Below, in pieces: positions 12,590 through 25,010 of a stretch of DNA of 64,000 nt. Every line of letters starts with the position of its first letter. The first letter of the stretch is position 1. Position numbers and translations under genes: made by a program. The notes beneath the pieces are model-generated. The model was not told where the DNA came from and made no database searches. It saw only the letters and a program-made list of their open reading frames with translations. Source of the DNA: Fasciolopsis buskii (taxonomy: Eukaryota; Platyhelminthes; Trematoda; Plagiorchiida; Fasciolidae); contig LUCM01003868.1 of NCBI GenBank assembly GCA_008360955.1, forward strand, positions 62,001-126,000. The letters run 5' to 3'.

Positions 12590-12925
12590 CTTCGTTGACC
12601 AAGCATACTGGGTTGCTCAGAAAAATGCATACAGACAAGACACTCACTTCCGTTTTCGCCTGGCCTGTGGCCGCATCAACACGAAGATCACCCATCCTGC
12701 GCAGGTGTTTCTATTTACATTTTGGGCAAGGCTGGAAGCTGCGACGCGGTGTCTGGTGTAGGTATGGAGTTAGTTTCGGTCTTGGCCTTGATTGGTACTC
12801 CCCGCCTTCGTTGTTGGGGTACAAGTGGTGAGGATTGTTTTTGGTTGGAGACGCTGAGATATGGCTGAGGACCGAGGTTACTAACACGAATGCTTTGTGA
12901 CCTGCCAGTAGAACTCGTCCTCCTT
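12590..12925 (+). mobile_element. Non-LTR retrotransposon 3' fragment, copy E
   Basis: The GGGCAAGGCTGGAAG and GATTGTTTTTGGTTGGAGAC blocks here repeat those of copy D (about 11466-11620) in the same order, with clear divergence between. Frames read GQGWK and LLGYKW, decayed versions of the C-terminal RT-associated domain. No intact coding potential remains. Confidence 0.75.
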
Positions 12926-13854
12926 AAAAGCACCCTAGACGAAACCAAAAACTGAAAATATAGTCAGTAAAAACAAAAAATTCCTTTTCCTGCTGATGTT
13001 TCATATTATCGCTCCTTTTTTGTTGACAGTCTGTGAAGTTGTTTGCATTGACAACACGATTGCTTTGTGACCCGTGTTATATACATATTGTACCCTGTAG
13101 TATGTGGATTGATGGCTTTTCAGCCGGTGTTTAATGCTCACTCATCTGGAGCGTTATACCCGTTGCCACACACTCATCACCGGGTATTACCTGCGGATAT
13201 TTCATGAGTCCTGTACAACGATGTTCGACTAGGGGATACAAAGATAATCCAACAAAGATATCATCTAGAGCATGTATTGTTTCCAGGGTGTATATCTGGT
13301 TAGGTTGTCTCTTCGATGAAAAGTGACAAGAGGTCGTCGCTTACCTAATGATCGATCACAATTTGGTGTTTGGAGAAACTTTACTCGATTGTTCGCAAAT
13401 CTACAGTTCACTTAATTTGGGGCGCCACTAAAAACAAATAGACGAGTGATGCGACCGAAAGAGAAAACAGGTTTTGAGATGTCTTTTTAGTTTTTTCCAC
13501 CGACAATTAATTCAAACCTATTCGGTTTCATGTCCAAGTTGGAGAGGAGTAACTCTTTAGTTTGTGAATCGTGTCTGTGAGTAAAAAACTTGACAAATTA
13601 AGACGTACGGAAAAATAACTGCAATATCATCATTTTCGTCTAATACACACAACTGGAGTTGAAATTAGTGGACGGTTTTGTTGCCCTATTCAAAGAAAGA
13701 GACCGGCAGTTTTCATGTCAAAAATAGTAGAAGCGATAGTCAGCGAAAAATAAGTGATTTGTTGTTTTATTCAACAGTTTTGCATATTATTTAATTACGT
13801 ATTTTGGTCTTACGGGATTTGACAAATATATTTTCGATCCAATTGTGAAAAGCT

Positions 13855-13930
13855 TTCCATCTCGATGGGATTCGAACCCATGCATGTATACCGTGTGTGC
13901 TGTGTCATTTGAGTTACGAAACCACGCCGA
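13855..13930 (-). ncRNA. tRNA-derived sequence (SINE head or tRNA pseudogene)
   Basis: The minus strand contains GGGTTCGAATCCC, a perfect pol III B box/T loop, preceded 50 bases upstream by a D-arm-like GTTTCGTAACTCAAATG. The stems do not close into a clean cloverleaf and no CCA-proximal acceptor stem matches. A degenerate tRNA or SINE head is more likely than a working tRNA. Confidence 0.45.
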
Positions 13931-14122
13931 ATGGTAGTCGGATATCTCCCCCTAACGATTAATGTTTACCGGCCCAAATTACGAAGACAAGTGACATCCA
14001 CCACAGTCATCTTTTTACAATCTGACTGTCATATGTTTGCATAATTTGGACAATTAACCCCTGGTCCCTATATGAAATGTTCAAACTCCGTTCAGAAGGG
14101 TCTCGAAACTCAACTGGTACAA

Positions 14123-14138
14123 CACACACACACACAGA
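14123..14138. repeat. CA dinucleotide repeat
   Basis: Short uninterrupted AC tract. Confidence 0.8.
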
Positions 14139-16039
14139 ACCGATACGTGGGTTCCGTCCATGCGTGGGTTCTAGTTCCGCCGAGGTCGAGGATTTTTTGC
14201 ACTTGGATGGTTTCTGCATTATTTGGTTAGTTTACTGACTTCGTGATCAGGCGAAAATAGCTGTGTTTATTTTCCTAAGACTTGAGTGTTTACCACTGGA
14301 CAATTTCCACTCGAACTCTGTTAAACACTTGAGTCAACTAATTGAACCAACCAATCGTTCTGTCTTTGAAGTTGCTCATATCGCACGATTCTGTCGTGTC
14401 TTTGGCGGCACATGTTTGCGGTGTTTGTTTCTCTCAATCACGAGTGAATTGCTATTGACTTCGGTGATGCCGGAGTTGTTGCTTTTTAGAACTAACTTTT
14501 GATGTTGTTTGTGGACAAGTACAACTGGAATTTTACAGTTTTGGCAACTTTTGTTTCTAATGTAAACTTATCTGTTCAAAATTTTCAATCTGATTTTGAA
14601 ATCATAGCATTTGTTAGGCATCTATGGTTCCGCTAGTCTTTTGAGACAATAAAGTAATTTTTAGACACTGTGTTTCGGATTCATAAGTCTGCCTACGCGT
14701 TTTCAATGCCGATTTTAGTATGCTCTATGTTGCATTGCACGCAGCCAAAATCTGTCCCCCGACATCACGTGATTGCATCTTTCACAGTCGCATTTACCGG
14801 TCACACGAGCTGCGGTATGCATTCCTCGACTAATAAAAATTGGTATTTTAGAAATCAAAAACTATGCATTCTACTGTCAGCAATCATGCTTTTTAATTCA
14901 TTTCTGACTTATCAATTTTGTTGAAATGCTGCAAGTCAGTGGGACGCCTCATTCGAGACACTTTGCTTTATGGATTTGGAGTTGTTAAGCATCACCATTA
15001 TCAAGTTGGTCTTTGCAATTTTACAGTTTCTCATATTGAATTGCATCTGCTCGTTTGTCATCTTCACCGGATTGGTCATGGGCTTGCTAGAAAGAGACAA
15101 ATTTCACACGCCGGTGCAAGTAACAACCGAGATCTCGAGAATGGAATTCAGATATCCAAAGACGTTCGACATAATGAGTCGACTGGACTAGATTGTTTGT
15201 CACGGACTAAGTAATCCGGGATGGAGATGTTCGAACTTCTCACCCTTCCACCACCAGACCATGCCTGCTACAATCGCCCAACCATCAATTCGACAGTGTT
15301 CATTTGGTGTCCGTCGTAGACATGCTTTCATATATTTGTCAATAACGATGTATTTTGCTCTTCTTTTTCGATTCCGAACGATAGTAATGTTTTGCCAACC
15401 AATTCGTCCAACTTTTTTGCATTAAAGACTCACTGGGCAATGCATGCTTAAGTCGCAGTCTCAATCTAAATCTGGGAAACCAGGCTGACTGTCACAGATA
15501 GTTAATGTTCTACTTGGTCTGGTTGTGAAAGATCGAGATTTCAAACAGTCCGTTAATTTGCCTGATGAAATGCGCGAAATCCGAAATAATTGGCTGAATA
15601 AGCCACTGCAGATCGTGATCATTATCTGGGCATAACTTCACTACTAAAACAACACGAGGCTTCTTTGACGAGGTGCAAAACAGCAGCGAACACAAACTGT
15701 GTGCTGTTGAATAACTTGCAATCCAGGCATTTGGCATCAAGAGGAAAAAAACCAAAGCTGGTGCCATCAGTTTGCAATTCAAATAGGCTCTTTTTAGGTT
15801 GTTTTCCAAATATCGAACAACACTTTGGGCTTAAAAACAAACGGAACAACAGATTGATTATCTACTGGATATATTTGTCTTAAACTGCTTTCCAGCATCT
15901 GCTCTCAGCATTAAACAGTAAGGAAAGGCATCACTGACCCCCTACTCCTCTCGTGTTGTTGCAGATTACTATACATGTGGCTGCAGGGAGTATTGAACCC
16001 TAGTATTTAGCTTTTAGACGACTCTTCAAGTGCAAACAG

Positions 16040-16290
16040 ATTAAGGTGGCTAGGTCATATGCCGCACATGCTCGCAGAATGCCCGCCTCGCTGTACGTTG
16101 TTTTCCTAGGCAGACAGTTCTAGGAAGTGGGTCAAGATAGTCAGCGAATGGCATGGAAAAAGTGTAAAACCCTTAGCCAGTGGATCGGTTGGTGTATATC
16201 CAGTTAGAGTGCGCTGTTGGAATCATTGAGATCCCCCCCCAGAGAAGGGTTGGAGACTGGCTGAACTCCACAGTCGGTGGCGGTGTCGCA
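16040..16290 (+). mobile_element. Non-LTR retrotransposon C-terminal fragment, copy F
   Basis: The reading LRWLGHMPHMLAECPPR at about 16045-16095 matches the family's HRLRWLGHVLRM(S) block just after the RT thumb. Weak matches follow through 16290. A C8 run lies at 16213-16220. It is a short, strongly decayed fragment. Confidence 0.6.
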
Positions 16291-17164
16291 TTCGAGATTT
16301 TTCTTCTGTATGGTTCTTCCGCTGATTCCCGTTCTCTCTTGAGTAGATTGTTCTATGAGCTAACAAACAAAACCAGAACGGGTTGATCCATAGTTCCTCG
16401 CCTTAAAAACCGAACGGAGTTATGACTACAAATATACATGAACTACAAACAGTGCACGTAGATATTGTTAACATTCTTCATACAGCTGACAAGTAAGCTG
16501 AATACTAATCGAATTGGCTTCCCGTTTGTTTTGGTTTCGGCAATGTACGGCGTCAAAGCCATTTTGCTTATGGAATATGACGAATTACCGAGTATCGTAA
16601 ACCGTGAACAGATATATCAACAACATGGGGCTCCACGAGGCATTACATGCATTTTTCCACACTTGTTCTTCGTACGCTAGGGCCAAATCGGTTGTGTATG
16701 ATTTGTGCACAGAATATTTCCCGAGGTAACCTAAATCAACAAAAAAAATTGTAACGTGTTATCGAACAAAAGAAAAATTTTGTCAAACCAAACCTGAAGT
16801 GACCATTCATCAGTGTTGTTCGGGAATTGCCAAACACGAGAAACTGCCAAAGAAGATGCCTTGCTTCAATGTATGCACAACATTCGACTTCAGTTATGTA
16901 ACGAATAATCAAAAATTGCCTGGATGTACGGAGGCACGGTAAATTAACTGTCGTTATCCTGCAATGTAATGGTAATCTTTTTACAATATACGACCGCTTG
17001 GTGGAGGTAGTTGAACAGCCCAAATCGTGCTGTAGTAATTTAACGATTCAATTTCTTAACTGACCAGAGCGTAAAGCGGTCGTGAGAATCTTTTTCCGGC
17101 AAGTAGTTGTTTTTTGGATGAAATACGTCTTAGTGATAAAAACTGAATATGAAAATACGCGTCG

Positions 17165-17690
17165 TGTATATATATATATATAAGTAGTATCAGGATGAGT
17201 GGACAAAATTTGCCAGAGAGCACACGACCGGTTTTGCGGTTACTGTTGCTCGTCAGATATGCTTACCCGGTGCTCTCTTGTCCAAATATCCTCATACTTG
17301 TACACTCCGAATTGTTATGCCTCACTGGAATCGAATTTGTATCATCAGCATTGTGCATGGAAGCTATTCGTCGAAGAGTCCACAGAAGAAAGACAACTAC
17401 GATTCGTTGATAATTCTTTGTCAGTTGGACTAAGCCAACCGATCGTGTGTTCCCTGGCATATTTTGTTCACTCATCCAGACACTAATTACAATTTCTATA
17501 TATAAACATGTGTATATTCTGGGGCATTCTGTCCTCATTCCTAAGGTGGGCTTAACCCAAACGACAAAGAATTATCAACGAATCACGGTTGTGGTTCTTC
17601 TTTGAACTATTCGACGAAGAACTTCCATGCAAACTCCTGATGCTACAAATTCGATATATATATATATATATACATATATATAATACTAGG
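17165..17690. repeat. Composite inverted repeat bounded by TA tracts
   Basis: Arm 1 (about 17330-17440, starting ATCGAATTTGTATCATCAGC) is repeated in reverse complement at about 17555-17660, with shared blocks GCATGGAAG, TTCGTCGAA and GATTCGTTGATAATTCTTTG. A second nested pair is 17193-17231 against 17438-17476. A third partial copy of that short unit lies near 17270-17305. TA microsatellites flank the whole (17167-17183 and 17655-17683). The layout resembles a foldback or non-autonomous DNA element, but no terminal inverted repeat or target duplication was proven. Confidence 0.6.
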
Positions 17691-18239
17691 TGAGCTCTGG
17701 TCGGTTGGAATAATTTGCTACTGGACCGATATGGTGGCCATAAGTTACCGTGTAAAAGCAGTAGTGACTGTAATCGAGATTCCGACCAAAATTGAAGTCA
17801 TACACCTGGATTCCGTTTGTCCCAGTTACCTTTTATTGTCTCTCTTTTGTTTTCATGATTCATGCCCCTGTGAGTGTAAATAAACATCTCCCAATGGTGC
17901 TAGTCGATTACTGAATAATTTAAACTTTCTTTTGGAATAAAACACGATAGTGACCTGAATAGTCTTACCGACAACGACCCTTTATGTTGGTTTGTACATT
18001 TGCACTAGACATGACTACGATTTGGTCAGTACGTTGAGATCTGTGCTGATTCGATACGTTATTCACGGCCATTGTAGAAGTAACCATGTTTCAGGGGAGT
18101 CGGGCTCTTGAGGTTCCCGAGATAGGTTGTACGTGCAATTCAACTAACAGTTCAGCCCTGGTAACCATGGTGATGGCGTGAATTGCACTCAAACGTATTT
18201 TACCTTTTGCTCTGAGAAAAAGATTTTATCTTCAATTCT

Positions 18240-18697
18240 TTACTGCTGAGTATTTTTATCGGTAATGGGTCGTGCCACCTTTGTCAAGTGTGCCAGATTC
18301 AGATAGTTACAGGTAATCAAAAAACTAATACCCTTAAACATCAGGAATAAAGCACCGAGAAAGTATAAAATTATGAACTCATTGCTATGGCACAAGGCGG
18401 TTGAATGCAGTGGCGAGATAATTGTTGACAGTAAATTAATCCACCCCGTACACCCATGATGATCTCGAGTATCGTGAATATGAATAAAACAGTGGCGAAG
18501 AATACAGAAAAACATTTCCTTATTCCGAGGTCGAAATCACAAATCTTTAATACTGTATTTGGCAACCATTGCGATACATCTCTGGTAGTCCAAACGAGAC
18601 ACGTTTGAATATGAGCGGATATTTGAACAGTTGGGGCACTCCCTATGGCTGGCACCATATAATCGTATATTGCTACTAATAAAAATCCGTGGGGCAC
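18240..18697 (-). CDS. Unrecognised membrane-protein-like frames (possible exon or pseudogene)
   Basis: A 108-codon frame (18697-18371) has strongly purine-first codons, as real coding sequence does. It contains a clear hydrophobic segment, FSVFFATVLFIFTILEII, preceded by the basic pair RK. An overlapping second frame (18515-18240) contains another hydrophobic run, FIILYFLGALFLMFKGISFL, so a frameshift or an unrecognised intron could join them into a multi-pass protein. I see no conserved family motif. It could equally be chance in AT-rich DNA. Confidence 0.25.
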
Positions 18698-18769
18698 AAA
18701 AGATTGAGTTTATTCAGGGAAGATGATAGCCGACAGGCCCTCAAGCTGAATTAGCCAAAATTGATGTGC

Positions 18770-19985
18770 ATTGCACGAAACCATTCAGTCCTCCCATTCT
18801 GCGATTGTTGAGAGAGAGAGAGAAAGAGTGGGAGTAAGCGATACGTAGGTTCAGTTTAGTTTTGCACCAACGTTCTTTGGTCTTGGTTAATGTATGCCAC
18901 TCGAGTCTGCTGTATACGCGAAAGCACTTCATCCGAGATGGAATTACTCATATAACTAAATCTATCTACCTCATCCAATTTCTCCCCACTCCCGACAAAA
19001 ACAAATTTCTGTTTCGAACCAACCCGGTCCTGTAACAGAATTTTATATCTCGAAATTGAAAATGCATCCTATAGTACACTTATATTGATTGTCGTTCAGA
19101 CAATCGAGAAAAATTTGCCACCTATTTAGAGGCCACGTCACTAGCACGACATCGTCCACATATTCCATGTCACAGTTTTCTGTTTGAACAAGTATCAATA
19201 CCAGCATTCAGACATAGGGATTGGACGAATTACGCATTATCATCTCAATGTCAACGCCAAAAATAAAAAAGAGCGAGGGTAATACTGGCAAACAGCATAT
19301 CATAAAATGAGTTGAGGTGAAATATTATCGACAGTTTGCATACGGAATTAGGGAATGAAGTGAATATCTCGTGTGCACCCCTCAACGAAAGGAAAAGCTA
19401 CGTAACTGCACGGTTGATTGAGTCCCGTGCCGCTTTCGAACTAAGAAAGACAGTTATCGTTGGTCTGCGGAAGCTGTGCCCATGCTCTAAGGTTTATCGG
19501 AGAGTGAGGGGCGAAAAACAGTCGGCGGTCTAAACACAAAGCTAAAAACTGCTTCATGTTTTGAGAAAGACAGAAATCAGGATCAAAAGAGTCTTCTAAT
19601 TCGACGACAGCCGACCTACTCTAGCAATCGTGCTTCTTTATGTGCAGATTTTGGTGAAAATTATCCCTGATTTCAACTGGGCTTCAATCTGTTGGTACAT
19701 AACCTTAGGCGACGAGCAAGTTGCGTACAGCCGACTGTCAATCGGGATCCATGTAAGCAATGCAAGCTTAACTCTCTTGCTGAGAGCCACACCAAATCTG
19801 GCAAAGCCAGTATCTGCAACCTCAGGATTTCTAAAAGTAAGCAGATGAGTGACAGAGCTGGAGTCTCGAATGTGAGTCACTTGGATACAACATGCATCGA
19901 TGGATTGATACTCTAGTGCTTGAACTGAACACTCCTACTAACCTACACGCGTATATTTGCACACTGAATGCGGCCAGTTTTAAGA
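18770..19985 (-). mobile_element. Non-LTR retrotransposon, copy G (endonuclease start plus RT)
   Basis: On the minus strand the 5' end of the endonuclease reads at 19985-19690: AAFSVQIYAC, then GFARFGVALSKRVKLALLTW with IPIDSRLYA. The RT follows at about 19450-18850: FLSSKAARDSINRAV, EYVDDVVLVTW (the YADD box as YVDD), FLDCLNDN, EVDRFSYMS, ISDEVLSRIQ. Most of the endonuclease core is deleted between the two parts, about as in copy H. Stops and frameshifts are frequent. This copy defines the start of the family's ORF. Confidence 0.8.
18808..18824. repeat. GA simple repeat
   Basis: Short uninterrupted GA tract within retrotransposon copy G. Confidence 0.7.
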
Positions 19986-20502
19986 GATATCAAGAATACG
20001 GAAGAACATCAGCCGGCGGAAATGGATTCGGTCAGAATAGCTGAAAGAGAATGTGAGAGAACAGGAGCGGAATTTCTTCTGGCAACACTGCCACAAGCAT
20101 ACCCGACTACAGTTCTCGACTAATCTAAAGAAACTGGGTGGGAAGGGGAGCGAAGTGTAAGAAGGAAGATCGTTTTTATGAAGGAGAACAATGGGAATGT
20201 TTTGTTTTCAGATCAGACATTCACATGTATATGCGTTACGGGCTGTCACGCTACTTGATCGTTCTATCCTGAGTAGGCTTCTTTGTTCAAGGATGGCTTT
20301 TATACCTTTTAGCATCCAAGGGGTATCTGCAACGCAGCAGTGATTCCACACGAGCCGGTGGCTGAATGGCTGGTCCATGCACCGTTTTTGGGAAACCTTG
20401 AAGAACATTGAAACAAGGCAAGCAGTTGTGGCCTTACTTACTTGGCAGGCCACAACTACCAATGTTATAGTGTTACCAGCGAACTCTTGTGGTATATTTC
20501 AG

Positions 20503-20683
20503 GAATAATGTTTTCCAGGCAAAATCCCACCAACCCCTCCACAATGCCTTTGCTTTTCCGTGGCCGCCTATTCTTTGAGCATGGACCCACCATGTTCACA
20601 ACTAACCACCTGAATGGTGGCCGTGCCGTTAAGCACAAAACAGGGACGCTCACAGTAGCATCCATATCTGACCCGAGTCCCAG
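20503..20683 (+). CDS. Candidate internal exon of an unrecognised gene (p1)
   Basis: The segment is bounded by a good acceptor (GGTATATTTCAG) and a perfect donor (CCCAG followed by GTAAGG). It is open for 59 codons with many C-ending codons, reading IMFSRQNPTNPSTM, then LLFRGRLFFEHGP and GTLTVASISDPSPR. It starts with two bases of a split codon and ends after two bases, which fits the candidate exon at 30639. The minus strand is also open here but lacks matching splice sites. I recognise no domain. Confidence 0.4.
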
Positions 20684-23424
20684 GTAAGGCTCAGTCGAGT
20701 TGTGCACTATTACTTTTTAAACACGCTCAAGCAACAAAACAAACCGAAACTACGTCCAATATACTCCGCAATTAGTTTCCAAGTATTCCCAAGAAGGTCC
20801 GATTTAACGCATTGTGGTGGTTGGTTAGAAATGAAAAGGCTCTGGCCTTGAACCTGTGCAAATCCTCAAGGTTTCACAAACTCTAGACGGAAAGCAACAT
20901 TATGAAATCAAAGAGCGCAACATTTTCGTATTTCATTAGGAAACGAAAGTTATGTTAAGAAAAACTATTCCAACCGTTATGTGACAGCAGTTCGAAGCAG
21001 CTATATTTTTTCAGGTTTACAGCAGTCACAGAAAATTTATACTTTTATTTTTTCTTAACACTTTATTGCACATTATCATGCAAAAGTAAACTTAGTAAAA
21101 GTGCAAAAAGGGCTTTGGGATGATTCGATAGATGGCAAGATGTTTCGATTAACGAGAAGTTCGTCTATTCAACCAATGTTTTAAGAAGAATACTAGTTCC
21201 AAATTAGTAACCTAAAAATTATCAAAATCAATAATCTCTGACAGGTCATTTTAGATTCCCTATCTACTGTAGACATACTACTTACCGTCGCTTTTGTTTA
21301 TTCATCCCCAGAGGACCGAATTGCTCTTAAGGCTGAGTCAGCAAGCACGAAAACTATGTGTACCTCTCACTGAGCTATCTTGAGGTCTCCAAGTTGGTCA
21401 TCCGTTCAAGGTGTAACACAACCGTCCCCGGACATAGATTTTATCTTGTCTTTCTTGGTAACGAAATTCTCCCGGAGCAAAGCAGATAGCAAAAAGGGAG
21501 AATATAAATAGGTAACGAAACCCCTTTGGATCCTTAATAATGGAATTGATGAATAAAACAAATAAATTGTAACTGTGTACAGGAACGGCAACATTACAAA
21601 TCAATGGGAAGGACAAAGGGCTAGTTGCAGTGGTCGTTCTTGACAGTAAAATCATAAAAGTTACCTTCAGGACGGTTGTTTTGGTTGAATCTGCTTATAC
21701 GTAAGCTTTCCAAGTTGGTAGGCAAGCAATCGGGTGTCACTCGAGATTCTGCTTGGGGACTGTAACAAATAGTCCTAAATGTACACGCTGTGCTTCACTC
21801 TGTTATGTCATATTGGATATCATTCCTCCGTTTTTCTCACACATCACGTGAACAGTGATTCGCTGTAAAATTCGTGTATGTACTATTCGAATCTGAATTC
21901 GCCGTTGATCAGATCATTTTAGGAAATTATTCATTATGCAGGATCAGCACCCACCTCACCGTTATGAAACCGAAGAAGAGCAGTACAACTGTTTCATTCT
22001 TATTAGGAATCATCACCAGTGAATATCCACCAGTCCAGAACCCGGAATAAATGAATGTGAGTCAAAGCCCTGGCCATTACAGTACCTCGTAGACCCCTAT
22101 CCATTTATGAACCCCACCACTTGATATGATACTATTACTTACTAATCCACAAGGCCACGAGCCGTGGGCGTGCAGTAGTCGACTCCTACCGGTAAATGAC
22201 TTTTCTGTAGGTAGATAAAGGCTTCGAACACGATCTACAGGGCTTGGCTACTTGGTCAGTGCGACGAATACTAAGTTGGCCAATATCGCACCTAAGTCTG
22301 ATACAGTTGTCGTACTGGCCATCGGTGGATGCTCGATGATAAACCGTGTTAGACAAATCAAAATCAGTGTACAGTCGCTTCACAAGGCGCGTGATGACAT
22401 ATAGCAAGATAAAATCGAGACCGCGTTATATAATTGGTTATCAGCTGCCAGCTGACATGGTGGCGTGATGGGAAGGTAAAAGTTCGGACTTTCGCTGACG
22501 ACGTCACGTTGACTGTTGATAAAACGTTTGCGGCCTAAACTCCAAGCTTAGCGATCAGAACCTCAATGAAAGTCAACAACCTGAGATGCGACCAACACAA
22601 ATTTTCAAATCCATTGATTCCGGATATACAAACTAAGAAGGTTATATCGTGAGTTATGCTAAGCAATCAGGAGAAGTGGTCCGGATTCAATACAAAAACA
22701 ATGTGAACATAATCGAGAGGAATATATCATACTTGAAGAATCGATCAAGGAGTGAACCGGACAATCGATTAACTAATGACAGTCACAAAACGGTAAATAT
22801 GCTAGCGAAATAACCCATAAATACGCAGATTTTAGTTAATGAAGGGAGATCTTGTGCCGGTTCCGCTTGGATGCTCTCACTTGAATTACTGGGCACAGAC
22901 CATAGCAACCTAGAGGCCGGGTGGACTGACCGGAGCGCAGACTTCGGAATTGTGACTGGCTGTTACACAGCGCACAACGTTAGTGACACATTAGATGGTT
23001 TCATCAAATGAGCCTTGATATCACATTATGAATAATTTTGTGATACCATATAACCTTTTACAAATAACAATAACTAGTTTTGATCTCGAGGTTTACCTTG
23101 AATTTGTTCCATTGATCAATGCAATAGTATTGTTTTGTCGACAACATCCTTTGGAGATCGGAAGTTTATGTTGTGAGCAAATAATAAAATTAATAATTGA
23201 CAGAAAGGGTCTCACTTAAAATGTTCATACAAAGTTCCCGCGGCACTACCTGGGACGATGAAAAATGTACTGGAAACTGCTAGTTGTCTTCCAAATGTCA
23301 TTTATTTTGAACTAAAATTCACGATTATTGTGAGTGAGGAAAATGTTTCTTGATTTAAAGCTCGTTGGAACAGTTACGATAACAAAATTTCTCCTTATCC
23401 CATTCACCTATTTTGACCACTAAC
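20684..23424. other. Unassigned stretch with one dispersed repeat
   Basis: No supported gene. A dispersed repeat lies at 22140-22440. The minus frame at 21655-21398 has hydrophobic runs but no splice or family support. Confidence 0.35.
22140..22440 (-). repeat. Dispersed repeat, copy 1 (second copy at 28330-28620)
   Basis: Minus-strand readings here (RRTDQVAKPCRSCSKPL) and at 28330-28620 (IHTDQAVQFCRSCSRSSL) are clearly related. At the DNA level CTTCGAACACGATCTACAGG pairs with CTTGAACACGACCTACAGA. The family is unknown to me; a tRNA-derived SINE is possible. Confidence 0.55.
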
Positions 23425-23604
23425 CTTTGCCCAGTCTATCAAAGCCTTTGCTTGCCGAGACGTTTGGCTGTGAAATCTCAGCATCTGAACACCCAGAAGC
23501 ATTAGGACCAGACGATACTGAACGTGTTGTTGTTCTCTGAGTCTCCGGTCTTTCCATAGGTAAAATACTAGTCTGGACGGTATACGCCACTGACGAAAGG
23601 GAAG
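23425..23604 (-). CDS. Candidate exon of a minus-strand gene, Ser/Thr-rich (m3)
   Basis: An excellent acceptor (TTTGTCTTTGATTCAG) and a donor GTTAGT bracket 180 bases that are open in the phase-1 frame, reading SSVAYTVQTSILPMERPE and later SQPNVSASKGFDRLGK. The composition is Ser/Thr/Pro-rich, as in a linker or bait-like region. It lies downstream of the other minus-strand candidates at 25.8-23.8 kb. A second open frame overlaps it. Confidence 0.35.
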
Positions 23605-23761
23605 CTGAATCAAAGACAAACTAAAGAGAAAGTGCAGTTTAAACTACAAGTCAAACAGCAGCCATCTACAGGGAGATTCGAGCGCATGATAAATAAAAAC
23701 ATATGAATGTGGACGAGAATCACTTATCCTGGGTCAGCATATTCTAAAGCTGCATTCTTTG

Positions 23762-23929
23762 TTAGATAGTGTTGTTCAAAATAGACTGTATGGTCTGGGT
23801 CAACGGAATCAAGACCGGAAATCGGCCCACAACGTGCCAATGGAAATAAACAATGGGTCTGTTGATAAAACCAGCTGAGCACTCGCCGATCAAGTTGATA
23901 GCAATGCAACATGGACTGTGTTGCTGGAC
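23762..23929 (-). CDS. Candidate exon, macroglobulin-like segment (m4)
   Basis: Follows a strong acceptor (ACCTATTTCTTGCAG). The phase-0 frame has purine-first codons and reads CIAINLIGECSAGFINRP then VYFHWHVVGRFPVLIP, ending at TAA. The pattern of an alternating beta strand followed by FHWHVVGRF resembles the MG6 domain of alpha-2-macroglobulin/CD109 proteins (inference). It joins in phase with m2 (24371-24149). Whether the TAA is a true end or an unseen donor lies before it is unclear. Another frame here is also open. Confidence 0.3.
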   Translation of the reverse strand, partial: VQQHSPCCIAINLIGECSAGFINRPIVYFHWHVVGRFPVLIPLTQTIQSILNNTI

Positions 23930-24148
23930 CTGCAAGAAATAGGTGTTTACAGTCAACAGGTTTCAAATATACCGAGTAACGTCACAGTCAACTGGCCACT
24001 TTTTGACAATTCCTTGATCGCATTTTCGACAGTTAATAGGAGTAAACTTTAGAGCAGGAGAAGGATTGTCAGTTAAAACTAAAGGGAAGCAATACGGTTA
24101 TTTTACGCACAAGTCACGTGATGAAGTCTGGTACAGCTTCACGCTGAC

Positions 24149-24371
24149 CTGTATAGACAGGTAACCAATGGAAACCGTGGCGGCACGCGGTTGTGAAATC
24201 CAAGCATTTCGCGAGGGCAGTTGGACGGAACGCATTCCACCGATCGGAACGTGTGCAATTTTGTATATAAATCCAGGAGTTGTAAATAGAAATTGGACTT
24301 GCTCTTGTTCGGCCGTGGTCTTCTTGTTGACTTTATTCACGTAGACTGGGTCGAAGCCACGTCCGTGCTTA
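24149..24371 (-). CDS. Candidate exon, beta-rich extracellular-type segment (m2)
   Basis: The longest convincing exon of the minus-strand group. It has 74 codons with strongly purine-first usage, reading GFDPVYVNKVNKKTTAEQEQ, then FTTPGFIYKIAHVPIGG and PRAATVSIGYLSIQ. The acceptor is ATTACCAG and the donor is CTATACAG followed by GTCAGC, ending in phase 0 as needed by m4. Predicted secondary structure is mostly beta strand. I infer a macroglobulin-type domain from position and neighbours and do not claim a motif match. Confidence 0.4.
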
Positions 24372-24734
24372 CTGGTAATTCGTGTCTGCCCGTTATTGTG
24401 CCCGACCGAATTCCGTCTACTAATTACGACCCTAAGCATTACCAATACGCTTTCACTTTTTCTCCACTTTTTCAATCGCGCCTATCACTTTGAGTCAAAT
24501 TGTGTTTCGAAAACCATATGTGTACTGCATAAACTGCACATCTATGCTGCCTGCGGTTTCCTTTTTTTGTTTAACAAACGCCCCAGACTTTGGGAACGTC
24601 ACACAGGCTGGAAGTAACTAAGGAGAAACCATTTCCTGTCACTTTAGTATCTTAGAACAACCGGCTATTTTGATATCAAAGAATTTTTCAATACTGGATC
24701 ACTGGACTTGGCGTTCATCTCGTCAAAGTCTCAC

Positions 24735-24913
24735 CACCGGCCGATGTGACACCAGCTGTGCGTAGATTCAGTTGACTGTTGTCTTCCATATTTCTGATGT
24801 ACTCATCCATACGTTTGACTCGGACCTTTATGGTGACTTCAACCTTGGTGCCTTTTTGTGTGACTTTGAGAATTTTGATGTCCATTACCTTGATCTTTGT
24901 TCCGCGGAATCCG
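24735..24913 (-). CDS. Candidate exon, beta-rich (m1)
   Basis: A minus frame with very coding-like codons reads IKVMDIKILKVTQKGTKVEV and then VRVKRMDEYIRNMEDNSQL, up to a GTGAGA donor in phase 1 that fits m3. The upstream acceptor (TGATTTGAG) is poor and its phase does not fit exon b, so the left boundary is uncertain. The long + frame over the same bases is most likely a shadow. Confidence 0.3.
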
Positions 24914-25010
24914 CTCAAATCAGATTGTCATTATTGAGTGCATTTTCATTATATTTATCACTGCCTGCTCCTCAGTGGAATGTACATGTCATGCAGATGA
25001 GTAGGTCTAC

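Larger units (their letters stand above)
12926..16039. other. Gene-poor stretch
   Basis: Only a tRNA-like segment at 13855-13930 and a short CA tract at 14123-14138 were identified. Frames such as 14918-15214 and 15510-15849 are under 100 codons with no recognisable motif or clear splice context. Confidence 0.4.

Noticed and set aside
20465..20707. Minus-strand 80-codon frame over candidate exon p1
   Set aside because: No matching acceptor and donor, whereas the plus strand has both, including a perfect GTAAGG donor.
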